Of a stretch of 64,000 bases of DNA, positions 10,796-22,203 are shown piece by piece; position 1 is the first letter of the stretch, and each line of letters opens with the position of its first letter. The notes beneath the pieces were generated by a model. It saw nothing but the letters and a program-made list of their open reading frames with translations, searched no databases and was not told the origin of the DNA. Made by a program: the position numbers and the translations under genes. The stretch covers positions 60,001 to 124,000 of the forward strand of contig JAQFVV010012972.1 of NCBI GenBank assembly GCA_028023455.1, given 5' to 3'. The DNA comes from Epiperipatus broadwayi. Its lineage: Eukaryota; Onychophora; Udeonychophora; Euonychophora; Peripatidae.

Positions 10796-12416
10796 ACTCT
10801 CACACATACATATATATTTATATAGACGAATGACACAACGGACCATTTGCAATAAACATATTAGGAAATTGCAAAAATCATTTTAATTTATTAAATTGAA
10901 ACAACTTTAAAAACATAGTCTAGAAATTTCTAATTATTATGAAAATTTGTTAATAAACTGAAATCTATTATTGACAACTAAGCAAAACATTCCCTTGGTG
11001 GTTTGCTTTCTTTTGAGTAGATAACTCTACCTACTATTTTCCAATACAATTTATATATATATTGTGAAACATTTTTTGAAAAGATTACAGTTCTTTCAAT
11101 TTGATAGACATATTTTTTAAAAATGATTTTATGGTTAGTTATGTAATAATAATTAAAATAAATAAACTTCTTCTGATTTAAAGTATTGATTATCTTTGAA
11201 TTATTTAAAAATACTTAATTCAAAATTTTTATTTTTACATTTAGATTAAAAAAAAAACACCGTTTGAAAAATAATAATTCAAATTTGATATATTTTAATT
11301 CAAAAATTTTATTTCATCACATACTATACTATAACAGAGGGAGTAATATGACAGATGGCGTACTTCATCTATTCCAAAATCATTTTAAAATTGTTGTAAT
11401 TTCTTAAATTGTATTTTAACAAAAGCTGAATATTATCAAACAATTTTAAACCCTGGAGCGAAATTCTGAATTACTTTCTCAATTTGCCTATGCATATCTC
11501 TATATTTGATAACTAAACGAAACATTCTTGCACTGGCTAATTTGTACTTAATTATATTAGTCACACGAATTATTATTCACTAATGTTTTACACACACACA
11601 TATATATATAAATTGACAACTTTGTTATATGTACAAACACAAAATACAAATAATAAGTATTTAGTACATATTCACAAAAAAATTCACCAAGTATTTAGTA
11701 GCTTTAAAACTACTTAAATGTAGAAAATCCATTTAAAGTTTTATTAGACTTTTTTATATAAAATTAAATAATGCAATAATAATGAAATGTTTTAATTAAA
11801 CTTATAGAAACACAGGTTTAACTTTTAAAAACCATTGAAAAAGTATTGATGTACACATTAATAGATTTTCGAGCGCAAAGTAACTTGCTATATATTAAAC
11901 AAAATACAAATTACAAGTATATTAATAATTTTTAGTAAAATATTATTTAAAAAAATCATATAAAACTTTCAGCGATTCCTTTTTATTTTTAGATAATTTT
12001 CTATAAAATAAATACTTGTAATTTGTAGTCATGTAATGAAAATTACAGTGCGTGAGGGGGATATAGTCGAAACTTACAGTACAAAAATATTATTCATTAA
12101 AAGTGGTTAAAATCATAAAATTTTGGTAAACTTTATTCAAACATTTTCATTAACTATATATTAGGAAGTACATGGTTCACATGCACACTTTCAAAAGAGG
12201 CATACACTGTTACTCAAAATGTTTGATTAAATTTATAGTATCTGTATTAAGTCCTATTGTATATAGACATAAGTAAATCAAACTTAGGGAAAATATAGCC
12301 ATCGATATGGGAACTGGTAAAATGCACAGCGCAAATTAGTTACACAATAGTCAGTTTGTCTATTCCTAAAACAAGACAAAATCGATTTTATAAATCGTAT
12401 TAGGTAAAATTTATTA
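10796..12416. other. Arm sequence without genes
   Basis: AT-rich arm DNA matched by 42000-43840 in reverse complement. It contains the empty sites for the two right-arm hairpin inserts (10851-10864 and 12080-12092). No ORF or RNA gene was seen. Confidence 0.6.
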
Positions 12417-12514
12417 CCCCCCCCCCCCCCCCCCCCCAGAAAGGGCCACACAACCACCAAAAAAAAAAAAAACCGCCCATTGTAAGGCACAAGGAAAGGG
12501 GTTTGTTTTGATTT
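12417..12514. repeat. Poly-C-bearing insert of about 100 bp, left arm only
   Basis: A run of about 19 C is followed by CAGAAAGGGCC, a run of 13 A, and GGAAAGGGG. The right arm reads straight through (TTTATTAATTAAGAT in reverse complement, around 41890-41908). It could be an insertion or a sequencing/assembly patch around a homopolymer. Confidence 0.6.
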
Positions 12515-12597
12515 TTAGTTAAGATAAAATGTTGAAATATTTTAATTTTTATTTTGAAGAAAAACAATAAAATTTAACTTTTAAAAACTATTAAAAG

Positions 12598-12935
12598 TGC
12601 CGCGTTATGCAAATTTCTTCTTTCTTGCTAAAGTTTGTGAAATTGAATAACAATTTTTTAAAAAAGAAAACTTTAGAAAGAGTTATTTAAAAAAATGAAT
12701 AAATAATACATCAATTAATAAATTTTTTAATTGAATGAATGTATCCAAAAGGGAGGAAAACAAAAAAAACTGTGCTTACCAATAAAGAGTTAATCACTGA
12801 ATATAACTTGAAAAAAAAAAAGAAAACCGTTCATCCGTCTGTCTTATATAGTTGGCGGTAAAAAATGACTGCGGTCATATCTGATAGGCAGCATTTAGTA
12901 AAATCGTGATAATGTTAACCAATCAAATATCAGGT
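12598..12935 (+). repeat. Arm module with octamer, GATA-like and CCAAT motifs
   Basis: This is one of several diverged modules in the arms. It holds GCGTTATGCAAATT (octamer ATGCAAAT), then a run of As, then TGACTGCGGTC followed by a degenerate GATA-like site, and TTAACCAATCAAA with a CCAAT core. Related modules are at 1040-2440, 16348-17290 and 24556-25950, and inverted at 38585-39560, 40745-41080 and 41480-41820. No ORF. Confidence 0.6.
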
Positions 12936-12939
12936 TTAC

Positions 12940-14729
12940 AAATGATGACAAAGTATAAGGTTGTGATAAAACACTCTTTAAACATAGCAAAATGTGTGCA
13001 TGTGGATAAAATGAAATGAGAAAGTTAAAAAATATTGTAACACATAATTTGCAATGGCTATGAATTAAACAAAATCCACCAGACAACAAGTTTGTGATGG
13101 CTATTAAATGAAAACGTAATTAAAAGCTTATCTAAGGAAGGTGTTTGAAAACAGTGGAGTAACTTCAACAACAAATATAGCTGGCGGACACCAAAATGAC
13201 AACAGGCCATTGTAATAAATAGTCCAGTTTTTCATCGGACAATCAGTTCAGATAACAGTTCAGATTACAATCAGTCAATTTATCATGTATCCAGAATCAG
13301 AGACCATGCAGTGTTGAGCAGCTTTTAGGAATAAATGATCTTGCTTCAGCCCTTAGTCTAATGGAAGATCAGCAATTTGCCCAGTAAAAGTGATGTCTGC
13401 ATAACAATCTGAAGCTGCCTGATGTCTAACTGTATTTAAGAAATACTAAACATAAAACCTAGAATCCAGCCAGCTGGAAATATTTTCATGTGAAGTAACA
13501 ACCAGCAAAAAGACAAAGTCATATTGAGAATAAAGTCAACAGCAAACAGCAAGAAGTATCCATGTTCTAAAATCCTAGGTAACAACATTTTCTTATTTCC
13601 ATTTAAAGTAGCCATTGCAATAATTGGAAGCCTCCCAGAGTCAATTAATAATGAACTCTATGGCATGCATAAAAAACTATTGATGTGCATGTTTGTGAAA
13701 TGTATATATTAATGCTTTAGGATATGTTATATTGATTTCATGTATATTGAATGTCAAATATTATTTAATTCTTTGTTATATTATATTGCTATTGTATAAG
13801 TGTGAGCCTGAAGTTATGATAAGTCTTTGTTCATTTAAATAAGTTTCATATACAGTAATTAAAAGTAGAATAATAAATGTTTAGTTAAATAAATTATTTT
13901 GAAGCTTAATTTTGTCGGTCAATTCTTTTTACCACTAATTAAAGCAATAATTTGTGAATATATTACAATAGACTGAGCTAGTTATGGGATTGTCTTAGGT
14001 GTTGAATTAGTTGCCATTGTTCAAAGCACGTTGTTTGCTTTGGTAATTAACTGGCACCCGGGATTTACTCCGAAACAAAAAAGTGCTTTGAATGTGGTGT
14101 TGAATTCAACAGTCGAGAAGAAATCTGTTTCCTTCAAATGTGGTCAGTTAGATATATTTTACATATATATCTCCTGGCTTGGATACAGGTCCTCTTTGAG
14201 TACTCTCTTCTCTGCCTAAGCGGCGGTGGTGGAGCAATACGTACATTGCATCCAGTGAAAATCAAATATATTAAAAATAAATTGTCTCATATTTTTATAA
14301 AAGTTTGCAAGTATATTTCATAATATTATTTTATCTAAAGAGTTAAAGTAGATAGATTTTGTTTACTTCCCCATAAGTGATCTGCCTCTCTTATAAATCC
14401 ACCACCCGGTTCAATATCAAAAGTTGGGTGAACATGTGAACTAAAATATTATTCAGGTTTTAGTAACAGAATCAATCAATTGTAATTTCAACGTAAAGCA
14501 AATTAAGCATACCCTTTTATCACTTTTCATGACAAAAATTGATATCTTGTTTAGACCACAGGAGGGCATTTCTGGTTGACTACAATATATGCTTCCTTTG
14601 TTTTATTCTTTTGTTTTGATTTTCTTTCAAGCATTTCTTTCTATTGCTTATACTTTGAATACTAATACTTGTATATTTTGCATGATTTTTTACACTTTAA
14701 TTTTCTCATAAAATATTGCTATACTTAAT
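12940..14729. other. Unclassified left-arm-only segment
   Basis: This has no counterpart in the right arm. It contains a few short direct repeats (CAGTTCAGATAACAG / CAGTTCAGATTACAA near 13245) and a 10-bp inverted pair TTCAAAGCAC / GTGCTTTGAA (14018, 14083). ORFs of 62 codons or less look random. It may be a decayed body of the LINE that ends at 15110, but I could not recognise reverse transcriptase text. Confidence 0.4.
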
Positions 14730-15110
14730 AGAAGAGCGATACAGAGAGTTCAGGCCATTTAAAGAAGTATAGAGAGACTCATATTAGGAGCAACAAGAAA
14801 AGATCGAAAATGCAGTATATGGGTAAGAGAACAAATGGGTGTTACTGACCGCTGAAATAATTAAAAGATTGAAGTGGAGTTGGGGTGGATATATTGCTAG
14901 AAGAGATAATAATTGATGGACAATTGAAATCTTAAACTGGATTCCAAGAGATTGTAAAAGATCCAGAAAGACCACATGCAAGATGGATGGATGAAATAGG
15001 AAAGTGTGCGGGAATGGTGTGGAGACGAGAGATCGGAGAAGATGAATTGAACTTGGAGAGATCTTCATAATGCAGTGGATTAATAATGTTTGCCAATGAT
15101 GATGATGATA
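14730..15110 (+). pseudogene. RTE-type LINE, decayed 3' end of ORF2
   Basis: Pieces in shifting frames read like the post-RT region of RTE retrotransposons: ERLILGATRKDR, then VREQMGVTD, then IKRLKWSWGGYIARRDNN, then PHARWMDEIG, then WRDLHNAVD. The order and spacing match that region. Stops and frameshifts make it dead. It ends in a short GAT repeat (15091-15115), the usual kind of microsatellite tail of RTE elements. It lies only in the left arm, so it inserted after the arms separated or was lost from the right. Confidence 0.8.
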
Positions 15111-16347
15111 ATGTGATTAGAAATAAAATTTATTCAAAAATTATAACTTGTAGAATATTATAAATGAAAAGAAATCCTTAAGTATTTGCTTGCTTTGTTT
15201 CAAACATTCCTTTTTTTTGTTTTGATTTAGAAAGTTAAAAAAAAAAAACATATACACTTTATCTATTTTCTTTACACATTTATTACTTTTTTTTCTAAAA
15301 TATTGCTCTTATCTATTCAGAGAAATAATGTGATTAGATATAGAATTTATAGTTAATATAAATGAAGAGAAACAAATCATTGTAAGGCTGCAGTTTATGA
15401 TTGGCTAAAAATATTGTTACTGTTTTACTGCTTGAGAAATCTTTTTATCTTATTTGAAAAAATATAAATAAAATTTGAACTTTTAGATTATACTTCGTTA
15501 ACTTTTGTGTATTTAAAGAAAAATTCGTTCAGGTATTATAAGCTATTTTTTAAATAATTTTGATTTTAGTAATTCAATTTTGTTATAGTTGATAAAATAG
15601 AAACACCCACAGAACACACCTCAATGTTCTTAAAATGTTTTTTTTTTCATGTTCCAAAAATAAAAATCAAACTTTTAAAAATTAGTTTCATTTATGATGG
15701 ATATATCTAACGAATAATTCAAAATTCATGAACATATAATAAAGAGTAATGGTAAAATTGAACATATTTGAACACTTTAGGGCTGTACATTTGGTTCGAC
15801 ATTTCCTACCATTACCACCAGGGGGAACAACAGTAAACAGATAGTTTAGAAAATTCAATTTATTAGACTTTTTAAGAAAATTATATTTAAAATTTTTTTT
15901 AAAAAAAGCATATTAACTTTAAATTTTGACAAACTATTTTTTCTTAACCACATACTATATATATGGCAGTAAGTTCGTAGCATACGCTAGTTTTCAAGAA
16001 TGATACTGTTAAAATCCAATATGTTTAAATTTATAACTCATATAATAATAATTCACTCATATATAGTCATAAATGAAACTTAGGAATGTTTTTTTTTTTT
16101 CTATCGGTTGTAAAATATTCAATAAAATCCTAGGGGAAACAAACTCTTACGATGGGGCATTAAGATTTGAAGACGCATGGCCAATCTTAGAATCACAATA
16201 GTTTGTTGATTCTTCCTAAGACAAAATTGATTTTATATATATCTAAATTTAAAAAAATTAACTAATTAATATAAAATAATCAGATGTTTTAAAATCATTT
16301 TCTTAATTACTATCAATTAGTTTTAATTTTTAAAAACTACTAAAAGG

Positions 16348-17290
16348 TATCGAGTTATGCAAATTGTGTGTTTAGCATTCGTTGAAGTTGAAGAATAATT
16401 TAAATAAATAAAAAACAGTGGAAAGAGATAATTAAAAAAAAGATAAGTAATTTAATACATCATTTTCTGGCTTTATGTAATAATATCCGGCGAAAAATAC
16501 AACGATCAATATTGACACCAACATTTGAAAATAAAATACGCCATGTCGGTTTAGTCTGTTTGTCTATTCGCAAAATATAAATTCATTTCACAAATCCTAT
16601 TCGAGAAAATTAACTTATGATCTTGCAAATAAGTTTTAAATACGCTTTTTTTTTGCTCTAATAAAAAACGATTAGTGTTAGCTTTTTATAATATGCAAAC
16701 TTTTAGTCAATTAATCTTCTTTTTTTTTTTAAGTGTCATAGCATCGGCCGGGACGTGAACCCGCAACGCAAATCCTCAACCCGGGCAACTGCAAGGCATT
16801 CGCGCTGACCTCTCGACCACCAATACAGGACTTTAGCCACGTGTTCAACATAAATTTAAATAATTTAAAAATAATTTAAATTTAAAAAAAAAAAACACTT
16901 TAAAAATAGTTATTTAATTAAAAAGTCAACAAATAATACAATTATGTAAATTAGTTGAAGTTTGTAAATACCATGTACGCATTTTTTTAAACTCGATACC
17001 AAAGGTTGAAAATTTGGCACCAGAAAATCGACTTATCTTTGCATTGTATCGCATAAAAAATAGATAAATCAATTTCATAATTTTAATCCATTTACTAAAT
17101 TAAAATGTAAAAGTTAATCAAACATGCTTACAGCTGCTAAATATACTTACTTGGTAAAACAAAATAATAATGCAGAATGGTTATGCCGTAGCTTGTTAAC
17201 TAGAAGCAATTCAAGTATGTTGTCACTGCGGTCTTATCTCAGTAGCCAACATTTAGTGAAAATGTGTTAACCAATCAAACATCAATCATA
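16348..17290 (+). repeat. Arm module with octamer, GATA-like and CCAAT motifs
   Basis: CGAGTTATGCAAATT at about 16352, a diverged second octamer (ATATGCAAAC, about 16692), CACTGCGGTCTTATCT near 17225, and GTTAACCAATCAAACATC near 17266, in the same order as in 12598-12935. It is matched in reverse complement at 38630-39555. Confidence 0.55.
16735..16822 (-). repeat. tRNA-like SINE head, left arm
   Basis: On the minus strand an A-box-like GGTCGAGAGGTCAGCGC precedes a B-box-like GGGTTCACGTCCC (16753-16765), followed by GATGCTATGAC and a run of A. It is the counterpart of 39094-39190. The extra loop between the boxes resembles a long-variable-arm tRNA, but acceptor pairing is absent, so it is not called as a tRNA gene. 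Confidence 0.65.
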
Positions 17291-17337
17291 GGCAATCTTA
17301 CTAATGACGTCGACGACAGAATGTGGTCATGATAAAC

Positions 17338-17356
17338 TCTCTCTCTCTCTCTCTCT
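17338..17356 (+). repeat. (CT)n microsatellite
   Basis: A short CT run followed by TATATA. Its reverse complement (GA)n is at 38557-38575 in the other arm. Confidence 0.9.
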
Positions 17357-17494
17357 ACATATATATATAAAGAGGATGATATTTATGGGCTTTTATATAT
17401 GAAAATATGCAGAATAATAATGAGGTAAAGAGTTAAAAATGGTTTTAGTATATATTCAATAAAAAATTAAAAATAAATAAAAAGAAAAATGTCC

Positions 17495-17498
17495 CATT
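17495..17498. other. Target-site duplication CATT (left)
   Basis: CATT precedes the 5' LTR and is repeated at 22200-22203. The uninterrupted right arm reads GTCCCATTATAGTT (reverse complement, around 38410), giving the empty site directly. Confidence 0.9.
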
Positions 17499-19061
17499 TG
17501 TAACAAACGGGTTCGAATGCGCGTATGTGATATATTACTAATTGCTAGTGTTAATGTGGAGCGACTATGTATAAACAAAAAAATATATATATGTAAATGG
17601 TCATTCGAACCCTGTTACAAGGAGTGCGAAAGTTATGTGTGTATGTATATGTAAATATAGTGTATGTGCGAGTGTACAATATACGTATGTAGTATCGGTG
17701 ATGGTTACAATCAATTATATATGTAGAGCTGTATAAAGTGTAATTGATTATTCGTATATATTTTATCCGTTAAGTTTTTTTTTTGAGTTTTAATAATATT
17801 GTCGGTAACACGTGTTTTCTTTTGTTGAGTAATCTCTTGAACATATGAGGACCGAAATAGAAATGAATTAATTGCTGTAGGCAGTTTAGTTAATAACTGG
17901 CGTCGGGAAGTCTGAAAACTGGTCAGGTGGGTATTTTTTGAAGAACAATGGAAGAACTGGTCAGTGGCGTACGGATACACAGAGAGAATTTTGAAAAGTT
18001 AAAAGTGAAAACAAAAGAACTTTTTGTTGTGCTCGAAAGGAGATATAAAAAAAAGAGAAAAGAGAGACGCGGCTTGAACTCCAGATTAGGAGGACGTGTA
18101 AAATATTTCTTAAGAAGTTTTAATATTTTTTTTTTACCCAAAATGTCGGGGTAATTCTATAGTGCGGGTTTCGTTAATCGGCCCAGTGGACACTCGTCGT
18201 GAAACTCACCTGAAGCGGACTTACGAACTGCGTTAATAAAATAAAGAAATTTTGTTTCATCAAAGAAATGGTGACGAAAGATCTTTGAAAATTTGGACCT
18301 TTTCGCAAAGCGAGTGAATCAACTACTCCACCTCTGGGATATGCTATTCGATATACCCTATTGGAACTATTTGCCATCCGTTATATCTACCAGACCAGTT
18401 TTCTTGGCAAGGTATAAATGCGGACTTGTCTTTGATCGCGTGAACTAAGGTAAAGTGACGTGGCACAAAATATGTGTTCAGTGAATGTATCTTAATAAAG
18501 AAACTAGTGTTACCTCAATATTAATTACTATATTAAGTCTCTTTTAAAATTAAATAAATGACAACATTAAATAAACAGCTCTGATATATATATTTGCACT
18601 ATTTTGATGCGTGTATGAATTATATATATGTGTGTGGATCAGAATAAATGGGCTGTGCGCTTGAATATTGATATTTATATGCGTGTATAAATGGGATTTA
18701 TTGGTAATGGGTATGGTCGTGAATAGAATAAACCCCGATAAGATCCGGGTTAGATTAATGGATTTTATCCAATAAACTATCGCATATAATAATAGACATG
18801 TAAGACGTAGTTAGTTTTGTTTTAGCTTTGTTCTCTAGTTAGACTATCGTCCCCAAACCCTGAGATTGAGCTGGTTCGGTGCGCTACCATAAACAGATAT
18901 ACATACCAGAACCCTTATTTACGTTTTCGATGAGATAATTCTTATCTACGGGTAAGATTGGCGCGTGAGATGGAATCAAACCATGCTCACAAATATCTTT
19001 ATTCGAAGCTTCGGGTTAAAGCCAACAATGGCGGTTTTATATTATATCGGTGGGTGTTATA
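17499..19061 (+). repeat. 5' LTR of element 1
   Basis: It starts TGTAACAAACGGG and ends GGTGTTATA, immediately before the primer-binding site. Short ORFs inside both LTRs (for example 17948-18154 plus, 18377-18174 minus) are shared only because the LTRs are near-identical. Confidence 0.95.
18412..18497 (+). promoter_or_regulatory. LTR core promoter and poly(A) signal
   Basis: A TATA box in GGTATAAATGCGG (about 18412-18418) is followed about 80 bp downstream by AATAAA (about 18492-18497). This order, U3 promoter then R-region poly(A) signal, orients the element on the plus strand. The same pair is in the 3' LTR near 21550 and 21633. Confidence 0.6.
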
Positions 19062-19062
19062 A

Positions 19063-19087
19063 TGGCGTCCCAACTAACGGGGCTGCG
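19063..19087 (+). other. Primer-binding site, tRNA-Lys-like
   Basis: TGGCGTCCCAACTAACGGGG starts one base after the LTR. It resembles the complement of the 3' end of animal tRNA-Lys (TGGCGCCCAACGTGGGGC), with small insertions. Its first nine bases equally fit tRNA-Asn, so the primer is probable rather than certain. Confidence 0.65.
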
Positions 19088-19532
19088 AATGTTAGAGAAC
19101 GGGCATTTAAAGGGCATCCTAACGTAACGTAAAAGAGCTCACAAACGAGAGTGGATTTTTTTTTTTAAAAAAAAAAAGGGAAAGAAAAGGGAAAAATAAA
19201 AGCGATAGTTTGGTTATAAATCGGAAAGAGTTTGAACACATATTTGAAAGATAGTAGATGGGCATATTTTGCGTGGTGAATGTACGGATAGAAAAGTTCT
19301 CGAGTGGTCAAAGGGGAAATAGCGTTGATGTATGTCTCGTGATATATATATAAAGTCATGGGTTAGAAAATAGAGGTTAAGAATTTATCTAACATTGAGA
19401 TATTATAAAACGATATCGTTCAATAGGATAAGAAGAAGGGACAAAGGTCTATCAGGTGGGTCATGCAGGGACCACTGGAAGCCGGGGTGACGAACCTGGC
19501 ACGTTTAACCTTAATAGTGATATATAAAAAAA

Positions 19533-20561
19533 ATGAAGCCAAAAAATAAACAGAATGGGGAAAAGCAGAAGGCGACGGAAGAGAAGGAAATAAATATATC
19601 GGAGAGGATTTTAGAAAGATTAGAAGGTCTTGAACTCCGATTTCAGGAGATAGAACGGAGACTAGGGATAGAAAGCAAGGAAAGGGCGGAGAAACCTGAC
19701 GATAAAGAAGTAAAAGGAAGTTTAGATGAAGGGGAGAGGGATATAAAACAGGGACCGAGGTCTAGTGAGACGGAAAGACCGGAGCATATGGGAAAATGTA
19801 AGGATGTGGCGGTACACAACCACGTGAACCATTTTTTAAAGGTACGACCGTTTGAAGGCCAAATGGGGGAAGCTCCCGTGGAACATCTACGGAGCCTACG
19901 AAGATACTTTGGCATGAATCCCATGCCAGAGGAAGGTAAATTGGTGGTAGCGTGCAGCCATCTAAGTGGGAATGCCCAAGAGTGGTGGGACTCATTGTCC
20001 CAACAGCCCACAACCTTCGAGGAGTATCAGAGGAGGATACGAGAGACCTTCTGGTCGGAAGACCGCCAGGAACTCGTGCAGTACCAAGTGATGCGAGAGA
20101 AATATGAGGAAGGAAAGGAAGAAAATTTTTCTCAATTTTTTCATCGCCAAGTGGCGAGACTAAGGACACTGGACGCGTGTCACCTGTCTGAAAGCCACAT
20201 CATTCGAATTGTAAGGCACAATATGCCTATGAACGTGGAAAGAATGATGTTGGGGATGAGGAAGGCATCCATCGGAGAAATGGCAGAGCTGCTTAACGCT
20301 CTGGATATGAGTATATATGACCATAACACACCGTTGGAGCGATGGAAGCAAGTTAAAGATATGCCAAATATTAAATTTGGGATAGAAGAAGGACACACCA
20401 GCGGGAATGCCACGCATAGAAAAGGTGGTGATGATAGTCACAGACCGAGATGGCCATACGAACCGGAAGCTCGACGTCCGCCGGATAAGCCAAAGTTCGT
20501 CCAAGAAAAGGGACCGTGGGCACCGAAACAGAAAGGTGATCCCGGGGAAAGTAAAGGATAG
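19533..20561 (+). CDS. gag: Gag polyprotein of element 1 (Retrotrans_gag family)
   Basis: An intact 342-residue ORF, the longest in the window. Residues about 20-55 (ISERILERLEGLELRFQEIE) are predicted coiled coil. Residues about 102-260 are a retrotransposon Gag core, with VRPFEGQ, LSGNAQEWWDSL (WW at 151-152), FEEYQRRIRETFW, then the NFSQFFHRQVARLRTL block and a helical end. The C-terminal tail (285-342) is basic and proline-rich, but no CCHC knuckle is present. Gag assembles the particle that packages element RNA; an unusual point is that no pol follows. Start choice: first ATG after the leader in a long open frame. Element 2 (46306-47418 minus) encodes a related but broken protein. Confidence 0.9.
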   Translation: MKPKNKQNGEKQKATEEKEINISERILERLEGLELRFQEIERRLGIESKERAEKPDDKEVKGSLDEGERDIKQGPRSSETERPEHMGKCKDVAVHNHVNHFLKVRPFEGQMGEAPVEHLRSLRRYFGMNPMPEEGKLVVACSHLSGNAQEWWDSLSQQPTTFEEYQRRIRETFWSEDRQELVQYQVMREKYEEGKEENFSQFFHRQVARLRTLDACHLSESHIIRIVRHNMPMNVERMMLGMRKASIGEMAELLNALDMSIYDHNTPLERWKQVKDMPNIKFGIEEGHTSGNATHRKGGDDSHRPRWPYEPEARRPPDKPKFVQEKGPWAPKQKGDPGESKG

Positions 20562-20620
20562 AAAGAAAAGTCGTTTAAGAAGCCGTTCAAATACACAGAA
20601 GGTATTTGAAGGCTATCGCA

Positions 20621-20631
20621 CCAGGGGGGTA
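20621..20631 (+). other. Polypurine tract
   Basis: CCAGGGGGGTA lies directly before the 3' LTR (starts 20632). It is the expected primer site for plus-strand DNA synthesis and the only G-run in the area. Confidence 0.8.
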
Positions 20632-22199
20632 TGTAACAAACGGGTTCGAATACGCGCGTATGTGATATATTACTAATTGCTAGTGTTAATGTGGAGCGAC
20701 TATGTATAAACAAAAAAAAAATATATATGTAAATGGTCATTCGAACCCTGTTACAAGGAGTGCGAAAGTTATGTGTGTAGGTATATGTAAATATAGTGTA
20801 TGTGCGAGTGTACAATATACGTATGTAGTATCGGTGATGGTTACAATCAATTATATATGTAGAGCTGTATAAAGTGTAATTGATTATTCGTATATATTTT
20901 ATCCGTTAAGTTTTTTTTTTGAGTTTTAATAATATTGTCGGTAACACGTGTTTTCTTTTGTTGAGTAATCTCTTGAACATATGAGGACCGAAATAGAAAT
21001 GAATTAATTGCTGTAGGCAGTTTAGTTAATAACTGGCGTCGGGAAGTCTGAAAACTGGTCAGGTGGGTATTTTTTGAAGAACAATGGAAGAACTGGTCAG
21101 TGGCGTACGGATACACAGAGAGAATTTTGAAAAGTTAAAAGTGAAAACAAAAGAACTTTTTGTTGTGCTCGAAAGGAGATATAAAAAAAAGAGAAAAAAG
21201 AGACGCGGCTTGAACTCCAGATTAGGAGGACGTGTAAAATATTTCTTAAGAAGTTTTAATATTTTTTTTTTTTACCCAAAATGTCGGGGTAATTCTATAG
21301 TGCGGGTTTCGTTAATCGGCCCAGTGGACACTCGTCGTGAAACTCACCTGAAGCGGACTTACGAACTGCGTTAATAAAATAAAGAAATTTTGTTTCATCA
21401 AAGAAATGGTGACGAAAGATCTTTGAAAATTTGGACCTTTTCGCAAAGCGAGTGAATCAACTACTCCACCTCTGGGATATGCTATTCGATATACCCTATT
21501 GGAACTATTTGCCATCCGTTATATCTACCAGACCAGTTTTCTTGGCAAGGTATAAATGCGGACTTGTCTTTGATCGCGTGAACTAAGGTAAAGTGACGTG
21601 GCACAAAATATGTGTTCAGTGAATGTATCTTAATAAAGAAACTAGTGTTACCTCAATATTAATTACTATATTAAGTCTCTTTTAAAATTAAATAAATGAC
21701 AACATTAAATAAACAGCTCTGATATATATATTTGCACTATTTTGATGCGTGTATGAATTATATATATGTGTGTGGATCAGAATAAATGGGCTGTGCGCTT
21801 GAATATTGATATTTATATGCGTGTATAAATGGGATTTATTGGTAATGGGTATGGTCGTGAATAGAATAAACCCCGATAAGATCCGGGTTAGATTAATGGA
21901 TTTTATCCAATAAGCTATCGCATATAATAATAGACATGTAAGACGTAGTTAGTTTTGTTTTAGCTTTGTTCTCTAGTTAGACTATCGTCCCCAAACCCTG
22001 AGATTGAGCTGGTTCGGTGCGCTACCATAAATAGATATACATACCAGAACCCTTATTTACGTTTTCGATGAGATAATTCTTACCTACGGGTAAGATTGGC
22101 GCGTGAGATGGAATCAAACCATGCTCACAAATATCTTTATTCGAAGCTTCGGGTTAAAGCCAACAATGGTGGTTTTATATTATATCGGTGGGTGTTATA
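20632..22199 (+). repeat. 3' LTR of element 1
   Basis: It is almost identical to 17499-19061; differences are a handful of transitions and A/T-run length changes. It is followed by CATT (22200-22203), the second half of the target duplication. Confidence 0.95.
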
Positions 22200-22203
22200 C
22201 ATT

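Larger units (their letters stand above)
17499..22199 (+). mobile_element. Gag-only LTR retrotransposon 1 (TR-GAG-like)
   Basis: Two LTRs of 1563 and 1568 bp, differing by only about ten substitutions and small indels, flank a 1.57-kb interior. The interior has a primer-binding site next to the 5' LTR, one intact gag ORF and a polypurine tract next to the 3' LTR. There is no protease, reverse transcriptase, RNase H or integrase, so it must be mobilised by a partner element. LTR ends are TGTAAC...GTTATA. The 4-bp target duplication and the empty site in the other arm date the insertion after the arms diverged. Confidence 0.95.

Noticed and set aside
11580-11620. TA/CA-rich stretch as replication origin or promoter
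   Set aside because: Only a short microsatellite; nothing specific supports a function.
14784-15068. 94-codon minus-strand ORF
   Set aside because: Antisense to the RTE ORF2 remnant, which has clear protein-level similarity on the plus strand.
17711-18377. Small ORFs repeated in both LTRs of element 1
   Set aside because: Identical in 17.7-18.4 kb and 20.8-21.5 kb only because the LTRs are nearly identical; no coding signature.
19643-20504. Minus-strand ORFs of 77-135 codons opposite gag
   Set aside because: Shadows of the intact gag ORF on the plus strand; no family resemblance.
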